Assembly: GCA_950054155.1 (NCBI GenBank)
Contig: CATLOT010000014.1
Span: 27,310-91,309, forward strand
Length of the DNA stretch: 64,000 bases
Reading direction: 5' to 3'
Source: an uncultured Bacteriovoracaceae bacterium
GTDB taxonomy: Bacteria; Bdellovibrionota; Bacteriovoracia; Bacteriovoracales; Bacteriovoracaceae
The notes under the pieces were generated by a model. It searched no databases and was not told the origin of the DNA. It saw only the letters and a list, made by a program, of their open reading frames with translations. The position numbers were made by a program, and so were the translations under genes. Positions 29,249 to 37,838 of this stretch are shown here, piece after piece. How positions within the stretch are numbered: position 1 is the stretch's first letter; each line of letters starts with the position of its first letter.

Positions 29249-30568
29249 ATGATCCCACGTTATGACCGCCCAGAGATCTCAAACCTCTGGAATGAGCACG
29301 CCAAATTTTCAACCTACCTTGAAGTCGAACTCGCCATCCTCAAAGCTCTTGAGGGCGATAAAGTACCAGCTGGAACTGCTGATAAAATCAGAAGCTTAGC
29401 CAAGATCGACCCTGAAAGAATCAATGAGATTGAAAAGCAAACCCGTCATGACGTTATTGCCTTTTGCACTTCCATCACTGAAAACCTGGACGCTGAAACG
29501 GGTAAGTACTTTCACTTTGGGGTGACAAGCTCCGATATTATTGACACAGCAACAGTCGTTCAAATGAAGAGATCTCTTGAGACGATCCTACCAGTCTTTA
29601 AAGAACTTCTTCACACCCTAAAAGAGCGCGCCGAAGAAATGAAGGACGTGATCACCATGGGCCGCTCTCACGGCATGTACGCAGAGCCCATGAGCTTCGG
29701 CCAAAAGCTTTTAGGTCACTATAATGAGTTTGCAAGACGCTACCAAGAAGTGATCGATTTCACAGAGAACGAACTCACCGTTCAATATTCAGGTGCCGTT
29801 GGCAACTACACAATCCTTACACCTGATCAAGAAGCCATTGCCGCTCAGGAACTTGGTCTCAAAGTAGAACCTCATAGCACACAGGTCATCCCTCGCGATC
29901 GCATCGCAAAGATGGTCAATATTCATGGCCTCATTGCCGGTGCCATTGAGCGCTTAAGTGTTGAAATCCGCCACCTTCACAGAAGTGATGTGGGTGAGCT
30001 TCATGAAGGCTTTAAAAAAGGTCAAAAGGGCTCCTCGACCATGCCTCATAAGAAGAATCCTATTAGTGGTGAAAACCTTACGGGCATGGCCAGAATGCTT
30101 CGCTCTCATCAAATGATCGCCGCCGAAAATATCGTTCTTTGGCATGAAAGGGATATCAGTCACTCAAGTGCAGAGCGCATGATGCTTCCCGATAATTTTG
30201 GCATTCTCTTCTATGCCCTTGATCGCCTCAAAGATACGGTGAGAGATCTTGTCTTTCACAAAGAGAAAATAGAAGCGCGTGTGATGGAAGGTCACAACTA
30301 CCTCTCAAGCTACTATCTTCATCACCTCATCGAAAAAACGGACTTTAAAAGAGAGGATCTTTACTACTACGTTCAAGAGGCAGCCTTTAAAGGTGCTGAA
30401 GCGAAGAGTGCGGAAGTTTTTCACGAGTCCCTCGTCGAAATCATGAAAGAGAAAGGTCACACTATTGATCTTCCTAAACCAACCTTCGATGAAATTAAGA
30501 ATATTTTCACAAAGCATGTCGACCAAGTTTTTAACCGCTCTCTTGAGCTCTACCCCCTACCGTCATGA
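29249..30568 (+). CDS. purB: Adenylosuccinate lyase
   Basis: 439 residues. It works twice in purine synthesis, releasing fumarate from SAICAR and from adenylosuccinate. The fumarase/aspartase signature GSSTMPHKKNP is present, with the HFGVTSSDIIDTA motif, TMGRSHGMYAEP and ERDISHSSAERMMLPD. GGAG ribosome-binding site, 13 bases after the barrel gene. Together with guaBA in this window it covers AMP and GMP formation. Confidence 0.97.
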   Translation: MIPRYDRPEISNLWNEHAKFSTYLEVELAILKALEGDKVPAGTADKIRSLAKIDPERINEIEKQTRHDVIAFCTSITENLDAETGKYFHFGVTSSDIIDTATVVQMKRSLETILPVFKELLHTLKERAEEMKDVITMGRSHGMYAEPMSFGQKLLGHYNEFARRYQEVIDFTENELTVQYSGAVGNYTILTPDQEAIAAQELGLKVEPHSTQVIPRDRIAKMVNIHGLIAGAIERLSVEIRHLHRSDVGELHEGFKKGQKGSSTMPHKKNPISGENLTGMARMLRSHQMIAAENIVLWHERDISHSSAERMMLPDNFGILFYALDRLKDTVRDLVFHKEKIEARVMEGHNYLSSYYLHHLIEKTDFKREDLYYYVQEAAFKGAEAKSAEVFHESLVEIMKEKGHTIDLPKPTFDEIKNIFTKHVDQVFNRSLELYPLPS

Positions 30569-31218
30569 TAAAATCACTCCTCCTGTGCCTTCTTACGATT
30601 CAGTCCCTATGGGCCCTTCATCCCGATGATTTTAAGTGGGAGATTGATAAAGACAGAAGAGGGATCAAAGTCTTTAAAGCTCCTCGCCACGAAGAGACGG
30701 GAATTATTCCCATTAAGGCCCAAACAGTTCTCGACTTTCCAATCTCGCGCGTTCTCACAGTTTTAGCGGACACCAAGAGAAAAGCAGAGTGGATTCCCAA
30801 ACTCGATGAAGCCTATATTATCGAGGAGAAGAGTAAATACTCTCGCATTGAGTACGCCCGCTATAGTGCGCCCTGGCCTTTTCACGACCGAAGCTTTGTG
30901 ATCTCAACCAAGGGACGCTATGACCCTAAAGAGCGAACGATTTTCATCGATATTCAGTCCACCACCCATGATAAAGCGCCTCTTAATCCTAAATATGTCA
31001 GAGGAAAGACCTATATTGGTTCGGTATTCTTAAAGTACGTTGAGGAAAATAAGACTTTCTTTGAAATTACTCTCCTCACAGACTTTAGAGGAAATATTCC
31101 GGCGTGGATAATCAACTTAGTTCAAAGTTCGTGGCCATTTAAGATGGTGGATAATCTTACGGCCCAACTCAAGAAAGACGATATCGTCATTCCCGAATTT
31201 TATAAGAGCCCTGAATAA
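30565..31218 (+). CDS. START-domain exported protein
   Basis: 217 residues starting with a signal peptide (MIKSLLLCLLTIQSLWA). The rest matches a START lipid-binding domain: WEIDKDRRGIKVF, PISRVLTVLADTKRKAEWIP, APWPFHDRSFVIS and the C-terminal IPAWIINLVQSSWPFKMVDNL helix. It may bind a lipid in the periplasm. Start overlaps the purB stop (ATGA), and a terminator follows. Confidence 0.88.
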   Translation: MIKSLLLCLLTIQSLWALHPDDFKWEIDKDRRGIKVFKAPRHEETGIIPIKAQTVLDFPISRVLTVLADTKRKAEWIPKLDEAYIIEEKSKYSRIEYARYSAPWPFHDRSFVISTKGRYDPKERTIFIDIQSTTHDKAPLNPKYVRGKTYIGSVFLKYVEENKTFFEITLLTDFRGNIPAWIINLVQSSWPFKMVDNLTAQLKKDDIVIPEFYKSPE

Positions 31219-31232
31219 GGGCCCTTATTTTT
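31208..31232 (+). terminator. Probable terminator after the START gene
   Basis: GCCCT and AGGGC form a five-pair stem with loop GAATA and are followed by CCTTATTTTT. An alternative fold uses the palindrome AATAAGGGCCCTTATT at 31214-31229. It may serve the convergent lipoprotein gene as well. Confidence 0.5.
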
Positions 31233-31236
31233 AAAA

Positions 31237-31647
31237 TTAATTCTTCTGGCAGCTCACTTCATCACAGTGCATGGGATCGTTCTTGGCCAAGCACTTTTGT
31301 TTAACCTGAGCTTTGACTCGCCCTAAGTTTCTTCCACTTGCTGTAAACGTTTCGACAAAAGGAGACATCTCACAAGTGTAATAGTTAAGGCCAATAGCAT
31401 CTTTAATGAGACTCATTGGATTATTCTTAGCTGAGCTATATCCCTTCGAATAAGCGGCTTTAAACTTTCCTTGGTTTGCTTTATCACAAAGAGAGTATCC
31501 CCTAGCATTATGTTCTTCGCCATTTTGAGCATCTTCGACACCTTTTGAGTAGGCTGCATCAGCATCACAATTGTCAGCAACCCATTGTTTTTCAATCGCC
31601 GCGCATGAAGTAAAAAGAAGAAGTGAAATGAGTAAGTGTGTTTTCAT
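31237..31647 (-). CDS. Lipoprotein with YSKG repeats (DUF2799-like)
   Basis: 136 residues with a lipoprotein signal and lipobox FTSC. The mature part carries short repeats, AAYSKGVEDAQNGEE, GYSLCDKANQGKF and AAYSKGYSSAKNN, like the glycine/aspartate repeats of DUF2799 lipoproteins. Several Cys lie near the C-terminus (KCLAKNDPMHCDEVSC). AAAGGATA precedes the ATG. Likely attached to the envelope; function unknown. Confidence 0.7.
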   Translation of the reverse strand: MKTHLLISLLLFTSCAAIEKQWVADNCDADAAYSKGVEDAQNGEEHNARGYSLCDKANQGKFKAAYSKGYSSAKNNPMSLIKDAIGLNYYTCEMSPFVETFTASGRNLGRVKAQVKQKCLAKNDPMHCDEVSCQKN

Positions 31648-31677
31648 TTTTGTATCCTTTTCTTGTTAAGTTAGAGA

Positions 31678-32826
31678 TTATAGTCCCCAAATAATGTTAT
31701 AAAATTCAATTAAACTTTTTGCCCTTGTAAGGTCACCGGATATAGAAAAATCCTCCTCTCTGTCCCTTCTATAATAATTTTCAGTGTACCAAGTATAGGT
31801 CGGAAAAATATCAAGTAGGGTTACAGTCGGCTCTTCAATTTCACCTGCGACAACAATTGCTTTAATGTAAGAATCTACAATAAAACGAGTCAGCACATTG
31901 GGTGCTTTAACCTTTTCTTTGAACTTCTTAAAAATCTCAACCATACCAGGCGTAAATTCATCAAACCGAATTGTGACGTCACTTTTTAGAAAACTTTCAA
32001 CTACCTCTAATGTTGTAGAATCAAAAGAGATGCAGCTTATTTGATTATAGATTTGTACTGCTTCAAAGAGTTCCATTTCATCTCGAAGAGCAATTTTCTT
32101 TGCCGCTTCCAGATGACGCATTCTAGACTTGTTATTCTCCGAATGAATGCAACCACTTATATTGCGAAAAGCCTTAGAGAGTTCAAGTCTTGTAAAGGGG
32201 CCATTCCCTTGTGGATCTTTAACCGCCAGTCTCGTTACAATCTCTCTCTCTAAGAAGGCCGTAATTTGATTTGATAGTGAATAATTAGATGTACCGTCGG
32301 CACTTCCTGACTCAAGGCCCGCAACACCAGCAAGCTCATGGTGAACGATGAGATACTGATCATTAATATCCTTTTCCAAAAGTTGCTTAGAGTTACAGAT
32401 CATCATTGGAATCGATTCATCTGTAATAAAATTCACACACATCTTTTCTTTATTCTCCACCATAATAGGCTTACTAATACAGGTGACTTGAGTTTCTCTA
32501 ATGGCCGTCGTCATTTTTTCTTCGTAATCTGCAATCGTTACTGAATCCTCTAATTTTAAGGAAAGATGACCTTCCTCTCCAATCCAGCGCTCAATATCCT
32601 CACTAATCTCTCTGATTTTTTGCTCACAGATATCACCTCCGTTTCCCTTGTCTCCAGAAAGTTGCAGAACTTCCTCACTAAGAGAGCGGTTTCTCATAAA
32701 AGATTCAATCTCTTCATAAGTCACCTGCGTGACTAACGAAGAATCAGTTGGTGGCGCCGCAAGAGGTAAGACCTCATTGGCATTAATCGTAGTACAAACT
32801 AATAAAAGTCCGATGAGTGATTTCAT
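31678..32826 (-). CDS. Secreted partner of a TIGR02147 regulator, HHELAG motif
   Basis: 382 residues with a signal peptide (to INANE). An N-terminal region has GNGGDICEQ, as seen in exported proteins next to TIGR02147 genes. H162-H163-E164-L-A-G looks like a zinc HExxH motif with the last His replaced by Gly, followed by GLESGSADGTSNYSLSNQI. The rest is helical. Whether it keeps protease activity is unclear. It overlaps the regulator upstream by four bases (ATGA), so they are translated together. Confidence 0.7.
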   Translation of the reverse strand: MKSLIGLLLVCTTINANEVLPLAAPPTDSSLVTQVTYEEIESFMRNRSLSEEVLQLSGDKGNGGDICEQKIREISEDIERWIGEEGHLSLKLEDSVTIADYEEKMTTAIRETQVTCISKPIMVENKEKMCVNFITDESIPMMICNSKQLLEKDINDQYLIVHHELAGVAGLESGSADGTSNYSLSNQITAFLEREIVTRLAVKDPQGNGPFTRLELSKAFRNISGCIHSENNKSRMRHLEAAKKIALRDEMELFEAVQIYNQISCISFDSTTLEVVESFLKSDVTIRFDEFTPGMVEIFKKFKEKVKAPNVLTRFIVDSYIKAIVVAGEIEEPTVTLLDIFPTYTWYTENYYRRDREEDFSISGDLTRAKSLIEFYNIIWGL

Positions 32827-33608
32827 TGCATTTTCTCCTGATCATTTAAATTACTTAAGGGGTAGAGTTGAATAGCGAGATTATAAACTTCTGTTTTATT
32901 TCCTGTTTGAAAGAGTGCTGACATCTTTTGGCGAAACTCTCTAATAATTTTCTTAGCTTCTTGAACCTGTTCCACATCAATAGCGACAGTCACTGAAGAG
33001 AAGTCCCTGAGATGAACGTCAACGTCCTCAAGCTTTTCCTTTCCTAAATCAAGAGTCTCTTGATGGGAAACCTGGAGGGCCTTACTGACAACATCTTCCG
33101 TTGTTTTGATGCCTTTATTTACTTTTATGAAAGAGCTTCCCTCTTTTTTGAGAAGACCTGACTCTAATAAATTATGAACCACCACATCAGCTCGATGAGA
33201 AGTAAGGTCAAGCTTACTCGCAATCGAAGCCAGGGTGACCTCAAAACCATCGAGCTCAAAGAGCTCTAAAACAGCGTAATGTTCCCACTCTGAAATGACC
33301 TTGTAGTAGGACTCATCCAGAAGAAAGCGCTTATCTTCTTCTATAATAATATCTTCTAGAGAAGCCTGCTTCTTTCCGACACTCTGATTGAAGAGCTGCT
33401 CTTCAATCGGGCTAAGCTTTAATTTCTTTATGATCGTGCTGGCCTTCTTCAAAGGAAAGGCCCTCTCCCCTCTCATAATCTTTCCGAGAGAAGAGCTATC
33501 AATCTCAAGGTCCCTTGAGAAGGCACGCATGGAGTAGTGGGCATTAACCCTTTGCTTCTCCGAGAAAGCTTCCTTGAGCTTTTGAATATGATAGCGATCT
33601 GTGTTCAT
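32823..33608 (-). CDS. TIGR02147-family transcriptional regulator
   Basis: 261 residues. The N-terminus has a Cro-like helix-turn-helix (SMRAFSRDLEIDSSSLGKIMRGERAF). The middle contains a winged-helix-like region (LASIASKLDLTSHRADVVVHNLLESGLL). The C-terminus has RDFSSVTVAIDVEQVQEAKKI, the diagnostic TIGR02147 stretch. These regulators are numerous in Bdellovibrionota and Fibrobacter. A perfect dyad lies 20 bases before its start. It forms a two-gene unit with the secreted protein downstream. Confidence 0.9.
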   Translation of the reverse strand: MNTDRYHIQKLKEAFSEKQRVNAHYSMRAFSRDLEIDSSSLGKIMRGERAFPLKKASTIIKKLKLSPIEEQLFNQSVGKKQASLEDIIIEEDKRFLLDESYYKVISEWEHYAVLELFELDGFEVTLASIASKLDLTSHRADVVVHNLLESGLLKKEGSSFIKVNKGIKTTEDVVSKALQVSHQETLDLGKEKLEDVDVHLRDFSSVTVAIDVEQVQEAKKIIREFRQKMSALFQTGNKTEVYNLAIQLYPLSNLNDQEKMQ

Positions 33609-33627
33609 GAGCTTCTTTTAGCACAGC

Positions 33628-33646
33628 TTGCCGCAGAGTGCGGCAA
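33628..33646 (-). promoter_or_regulatory. Perfect 8-bp dyad before the TIGR02147 regulator
   Basis: TTGCCGCA-GAG-TGCGGCAA is a perfect inverted repeat with a three-base centre. TGCCGCA occurs again at 33682-33688 and, with GCGGC at 33672-33676, forms a second inverted repeat. Probable operator of the regulator or of the divergent pair; as RNA it would form a stable hairpin in the leader. Confidence 0.55.
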
Positions 33647-33688
33647 AATGAAAAAAGTACAACGAGAAAGCGCGGCTCATCTGCCGCA

Positions 33689-33740
33689 CCCCCTAAAATA
33701 GCCATTATTGACTGTCTAAAACTTAGGCAGCCCCCTAAAA
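33689..33740. repeat. Direct repeat CCCCCTAAAA spaced by 42 bases
   Basis: CCCCCTAAAA at 33689-33698 and 33731-33740, start to start 42 bases (four helical turns), each preceded by GCA within two bases. A third related AACCCCCTCC lies near 33754. It is in the divergent intergenic region and may bind a regulator. Confidence 0.35.
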
Positions 33741-33774
33741 GCTTTACCCTAGAACCCCCTCCGAGGTGCCCTGT

Positions 33775-33783
33775 TGCTATATT
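33775..33783 (+). promoter_or_regulatory. Extended -10 promoter of the 33813-35020 pair
   Basis: TGCTATATT fits TGnTATAAT. The start codon is 30 bases downstream with an AAGGA ribosome-binding site. No -35 match. Confidence 0.4.
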
Positions 33784-33812
33784 TGGAAAAAACAAAAACC
33801 AAGGATCACTCC

Positions 33813-34418
33813 GTGAAGAAAACACTCTCTTTCGCTCTTTTAGCGACTCTATTTTCAGCACAAGCTAAGCTTAATACAGTCAAAGTTTTTGACGGCTCAC
33901 TTGCTACCTGTAAAACAGAGAAAGATGTCAATGAAGTTAGAAATCAATTGGGTGCCTACCGAGCAAAAGCCCTAAGTGCAACACTGACTGAAGATGAGAA
34001 TGTTCAAATTAAGATCGCCCTCTCTTTTCTTCAATGTGTAAACGAAGATTCTAAAATTGGCTTCAAGCTCCAATCCCCACTTGAGACTATTACTTCACGC
34101 TCCTTTAAAGGCGATGAGATTACTATCTTTGTTAATAAGGCACGTGTGAAATCATTCAAAGACGGTGTCTACACAATCCTCTCCAATACTCAACTTGATG
34201 ATAAGGCCGTTCAGGTTCACACCATCGAAGTTCCCCTCAAAGAAATTCTCAATGGAGAAGGCTCCGAGCACGCAAGTCTTGACCTCTTTATCCAAAAAGA
34301 TATTAAAGTCGAAAATACGTCATCAAGTGAAATGGTAATGGAAGATGTCAGAAGCTTCGGTAAGTTTCGCATCCACCTCAAGGTCGACTCTGAAACAAAA
34401 AAGGTCACGATTAAATGA
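33813..34418 (+). CDS. Exported protein of unknown function
   Basis: 201 residues from GTG 33813, seven bases after AAGGA. The signal peptide is VKKTLSFALLATLFSAQA. The mature part is beta-rich with two Cys (LATCKTEKD and FLQCVNED). No family recognised. Its stop overlaps the start of the next secreted protein by four bases (ATGA), so both are probably exported together. Confidence 0.7.
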   Translation: MKKTLSFALLATLFSAQAKLNTVKVFDGSLATCKTEKDVNEVRNQLGAYRAKALSATLTEDENVQIKIALSFLQCVNEDSKIGFKLQSPLETITSRSFKGDEITIFVNKARVKSFKDGVYTILSNTQLDDKAVQVHTIEVPLKEILNGEGSEHASLDLFIQKDIKVENTSSSEMVMEDVRSFGKFRIHLKVDSETKKVTIK

Positions 34419-35020
34419 AGAAGGTCTTAAGCACTTTTTTATTTCTTCTTTGTGCGACAACTCTAGCAACAGAATATGTTGTGGTAGGCGTTTCAGGCTT
34501 TGGAACCAGAAAGCCTGAAAATGCCTGGCAACCCAGTGCTGCTCATGACCTGCTTCCCACCATGGGAAAGATTTATTCGCAACACAAGATTGTTCACTAT
34601 GCAAAGACAGCTGAACTTCAGGAAATTGTCGATGAATTTGAGTGTAACGAGGGAAAGCAACAAAGAGATGATCTTAAGCTTATCGTTCTCGTTAATAGCT
34701 GGGGTTCAGGAAAGGGGCATAAACTTGCTCAGATGTATAAGAAGCAATGCGGACAGTTGGCAGAGGCTTTTTATATCGTCGACGGTGTTAAGAAACCTAT
34801 TGGACCTTTCAAAAAGAAGATTCTCGCCAACTCTTGCTACAATATCTATCAGAGAAAAGGTGCTGTTCGTGGTAATAAAATTAAAGGCTGTGAGAATATT
34901 AACCTCACAAGTGAGTGCGATGTCCTAGGCTATGGCGGAGTGAAATGCCATATTCATGCAGAGTGGACAGGTGGCCAGCACTTTGCTGACCACATGAGAG
35001 AGAATTACCTCTTTAACTAA
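34415..35020 (+). CDS. Exported protein, possibly a small alpha/beta-hydrolase-like fold
   Basis: 201 residues with a signal peptide (to LATEY). A central strand then turn, LKLIVLVNSWGSGKGHKLA, resembles a nucleophile elbow region, and AFYIVDGVKKPIG and HIHAEWTGGQHFADHM could provide Asp and His. Six Cys (for example QCGQ, SCYNIY, GCEN, ECDVLG, KCHIH). The hydrolase idea is only an inference from order and spacing. Convergent with bfr. Confidence 0.65.
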   Translation: MKKVLSTFLFLLCATTLATEYVVVGVSGFGTRKPENAWQPSAAHDLLPTMGKIYSQHKIVHYAKTAELQEIVDEFECNEGKQQRDDLKLIVLVNSWGSGKGHKLAQMYKKQCGQLAEAFYIVDGVKKPIGPFKKKILANSCYNIYQRKGAVRGNKIKGCENINLTSECDVLGYGGVKCHIHAEWTGGQHFADHMRENYLFN

Positions 35021-35023
35021 GTC

Positions 35024-35509
35024 TTAGTGATTAGCTTCATCAGGTGTCATCTGCGCCTGAATGAAGTTTTGGATACCAACTTGCTTAATAAGGTGTTGCT
35101 GAGTTTCAAGCCAGTCAACATGGTGCTCTTCAGACTCAAGAATGGAGCGAAAGAGATCACGCGAAACATAATCACGCTCTTTTTCAGCTAACTCAATACA
35201 GTCTTTAAGATGAGGAACAGCTGCATGCTCAACCTTAAGGTCGCACTCAATAACTTCCTCAATATTAGTACCAATCATGACTCTTTCAAGCTTTTGAACA
35301 TTAGGTAGCCCCTCAAGAAAGAGAATGCGCTTTATGAGTTCATCAGCATGCTTCATCTCATCAATGGAAGCATCGTATTCAAGCCTTGCAAGCTTATTCA
35401 TTCCCCAATCCTCAAGCATTCTTGAGTGGAGGAAATATTGATTAATTGCAGTGAGTTCTTTTGTGAGAACAGAGTTAAGGGCGTCGATCACCGCCTGTGA
35501 ACCTTTCAT
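35024..35509 (-). CDS. bfr: Bacterioferritin
   Basis: 161 residues. It oxidises and stores iron in a 24-subunit shell. DASIDEMKHADELIKRILFLEGLPN-type signature (around 47-70) contains the diiron ligands and the haem-binding Met in DEMKHAD. Glu and His ligands recur in YVSRDLFRSILESEEHHVDWLE. Ribosome-binding site GGAG. Downstream of bfd by 30 bases on the same strand, so storage and release are co-expressed. Confidence 0.97.
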   Translation of the reverse strand: MKGSQAVIDALNSVLTKELTAINQYFLHSRMLEDWGMNKLARLEYDASIDEMKHADELIKRILFLEGLPNVQKLERVMIGTNIEEVIECDLKVEHAAVPHLKDCIELAEKERDYVSRDLFRSILESEEHHVDWLETQQHLIKQVGIQNFIQAQMTPDEANH

Positions 35510-35539
35510 GGATGACTCCTTAGCAAAAATGAAATTGAA

Positions 35540-35734
35540 CTAGTTCTTTTTTGCTATATTAGAGTCTTTGGAGGCCATTTGCATACCCACTTTTTCAAGG
35601 GCATCCATCAAACACACTCCACAGGACTGGCCGAGGTTTAATTTTCTTAAGGCATCATTGAGGTTACCCTTCGTTGCCTGAACGGTTTCCTCTAATTCCT
35701 TCTCTGTAATTTTGTGACAAATACATGCGTACAT
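35540..35734 (-). CDS. bfd: Bacterioferritin-associated ferredoxin
   Basis: 64 residues from ATG 35734, nine bases after GAGG; a TTG two codons earlier is rejected. The four [2Fe-2S] ligands are in YACICHKIT and GQSCGVCL, the CxC and CxxC pattern of Bfd. Bfd reduces bacterioferritin to release iron. The upstream region has AACACC and GGTGTT at 35749-35772, a weak inverted repeat; a Fur site is not clear. Confidence 0.93.
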   Translation of the reverse strand: MYACICHKITEKELEETVQATKGNLNDALRKLNLGQSCGVCLMDALEKVGMQMASKDSNIAKKN

Positions 35735-35849
35735 AGCCAAATACCTCTAACACCAATACTAGCACAGGTGTTTGAAAGATCAAACTAAAACAGTTATCGG
35801 CTAATTTTTATCACACTTTATAAATTTTAATAGGTTAGAAGCTATTTTT

Positions 35850-36929
35850 TTATAACAGGTCAACTAAGTCCTTGTTTTCCTGAAGCTCTGCAACAATATT
35901 TTTTACCTCTTGAGAGCGGCTTTTTGGCAAAACAACCACCGTTTTCTCGTTAGAAACAACAATCAGATCGTCCACTCCAACGAGACTAACATGCTTACCA
36001 GGAGCATAGACGATATTGCCTTTGGCCTCATGAATGACATCATGGCCTCGACTTATAAGGGTATTTCCCTGTCTTTCTGTGACCACTGTTTCAAGGGCAT
36101 CCCATGAACCAAGATCATTCCAATCAAAGTCTGCGGCCACAACGCAAACGCATTCACTCTTTTCCATGACAGCATAATCAATGGAATCTTTTGGAAGCTT
36201 TTCATAAACTTCGGCCACACCCTGACCTTTTTCAAGAGCACTTTTAAGGGCATCAAAGTGAGCATAGGTTTCTGGCGAGCAGTGGCTAAATTCACGCTTA
36301 AGTGTTTTTAACGTCGCCACAAACATACCTGCATTCCAGTAATACTGGCCGCTCTTAAGATAAGATTCAGCCGTTTCACGATCAGGCTTTTCCTTGAATT
36401 CATCAACTTTTGAAACACCACTTGCGGCCTCTTCCCCTCTTTTAATGTAACCATATCCGGTATGAGGAAAGTTTGGTTTAATTCCAATCGTGACAATTGC
36501 ATCCTGTTCTGTCGCACTCTTTCCAGCGAGCTCCACCGTACGGCGAAAGCCATCTTCATCTAAGATCACGTGGTCAGAGGGCACGATAGCGACCACATCA
36601 TCGTCACCTGCTCCCATAACTTCAAGCGCTGCCATACTCAGGAGAATACAAGGAGCTGTGTTTCGGCCACTTGGCTCAAAGATCAGGCCTTTGTCATTAA
36701 TCGCACCTTCGGAGCACTCGGCAGCTAAAGCTTCCTGTTCTTTCACTGTCACGACAAATCGTCTTTTGGCTTCAATCAGGCCTTCAAAGCGGCTCAGTGT
36801 CTTCGTCAAAAGGGGTTGATCACCGGTGAGGCTGAGATATTGCTTCGGTCTTTGAGAAGTAGACTCAGGCCAAAAGCGAGTCCCTCGGCCGCCGGCCATA
36901 ACAAGAGCGTAGAAATTAAATTGAGACAT
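35850..36929 (-). CDS. manC: Mannose-1-phosphate guanylyltransferase
   Basis: 359 residues. It makes GDP-mannose from mannose-1-phosphate and GTP for surface glycans. The nucleotidyltransferase core begins YALVMAGGRGTRFWPES, followed by QRPKQYLSLTG, AIVPSDHVILD, YGYIKRG, FKEKPDRETAESYL and YYWNAGMFVA. The cupin isomerase domain of bifunctional ManC is absent, so a separate ManA is needed. AAGGGG precedes the ATG. Confidence 0.95.
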   Translation of the reverse strand: MSQFNFYALVMAGGRGTRFWPESTSQRPKQYLSLTGDQPLLTKTLSRFEGLIEAKRRFVVTVKEQEALAAECSEGAINDKGLIFEPSGRNTAPCILLSMAALEVMGAGDDDVVAIVPSDHVILDEDGFRRTVELAGKSATEQDAIVTIGIKPNFPHTGYGYIKRGEEAASGVSKVDEFKEKPDRETAESYLKSGQYYWNAGMFVATLKTLKREFSHCSPETYAHFDALKSALEKGQGVAEVYEKLPKDSIDYAVMEKSECVCVVAADFDWNDLGSWDALETVVTERQGNTLISRGHDVIHEAKGNIVYAPGKHVSLVGVDDLIVVSNEKTVVVLPKSRSQEVKNIVAELQENKDLVDLL

Positions 36930-36982
36930 AAGAGACCCCTTATGGAAGATTATTTTTTCTTATTTTGCTTGAGAGAAAGGGA

Positions 36983-37687
36983 TTAATCAAAACGCACGAA
37001 GACGTAATCTTGACCTTGAAAGAGGCTGCGCTCTTTTTTGACGTAATCTTTAGCCTCTGTGATGGTCTCAAAAACCCCAAGGCTGACACGATACCAAATT
37101 CCACGATTGGGAAGTTCAACTTCATTAATAATAGGATTATAACCACGCACCTTAAAGCCCTCAGCAAAAGCCTCAGCTTCTTCAAGAGAGCGGTGTGAGC
37201 CCAGTTGAATGGTGTACTTTCCACTAAACTGATCTTTTAGGCTTGATGTTGCCCCTGTTTCAGAAGGTACTTCAGTGCCAGGAACAGGTTCAACCATTTG
37301 GTTTTGCCCTTCCATTTCCACGGCCTTCTTAGCTTCTCGTTTTTCTTCTTCAAGCTTTTGCAGATCGTAGCGCTTTCCTTCGCCATCGGTTTCTTCTTTT
37401 ATATGCTCTTCTAACTTCTTATTGAGGTCTCTTAATTCTGGATCTGCAGGAGTCTGCGCCTCTTGAGTTTTACTCTCTTCTACAACTTCATTGACCAATT
37501 CCTCTTGACCAGAGAGAAGATCCACTTTTTGACGATCAACGGGTGACAGCCCCGATTGATCAAAGGAATAGCTCTTTCCGACCTTCACACCAAAAACAAA
37601 GGAGGTCAGAGCAATTAGAAACATAAAGAGAAAGATGAGGGCCACCTCTCTCTTTGAAAAGACATAAAGTTTTGTATTCTCGTCCAT
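36983..37687 (-). CDS. SPOR-domain inner-membrane protein
   Basis: 234 residues from ATG 37687. A cytoplasmic tail precedes one membrane segment (VALIFLFMFLIALTSFVFGV). A Glu/Lys-rich coiled linker follows. The C-terminus (from about 155) is a SPOR domain: GKYTIQLGSHRSLEEAEAFAEG, then GIWYRVSLGVFETITEAKDYVK. SPOR domains bind glycan strands lacking stem peptides at division sites, so a role at the septum is likely. Its start appears leaderless. Confidence 0.9.
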   Translation of the reverse strand: MDENTKLYVFSKREVALIFLFMFLIALTSFVFGVKVGKSYSFDQSGLSPVDRQKVDLLSGQEELVNEVVEESKTQEAQTPADPELRDLNKKLEEHIKEETDGEGKRYDLQKLEEEKREAKKAVEMEGQNQMVEPVPGTEVPSETGATSSLKDQFSGKYTIQLGSHRSLEEAEAFAEGFKVRGYNPIINEVELPNRGIWYRVSLGVFETITEAKDYVKKERSLFQGQDYVFVRFD

Positions 37688-37694
37688 GTCCTTA

Positions 37695-37723
37695 ATTTTA
37701 GATGGGTTATGCGTTTCGTGCAA
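37695..37723 (-). promoter_or_regulatory. Promoter of the SPOR gene, probably leaderless
   Basis: On the minus strand TTGCAC (37723-37718), 17-base spacer and TAAAAT (37700-37695); the ATG follows after seven bases. An AAGGAC lies between but ends two bases from the ATG, too close for a normal ribosome-binding site and upstream of the expected start. Confidence 0.5.
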
Positions 37724-37838
37724 AACATTTTATGGGGTAAAAAAGTCCATTTCACTCAAGAAATTCCCTACAAAAAGAATCAACAAATCATTTTCATTCT
37801 TTCAAAGTGTGCCCTCTTTAACTTCACCTGGAGAAAGT

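Noticed and set aside
35741..35800. Fur box before bfd
   Set aside because: Only partial AT-rich matches; the AACACC/GGTGTT repeat does not fit Fur.
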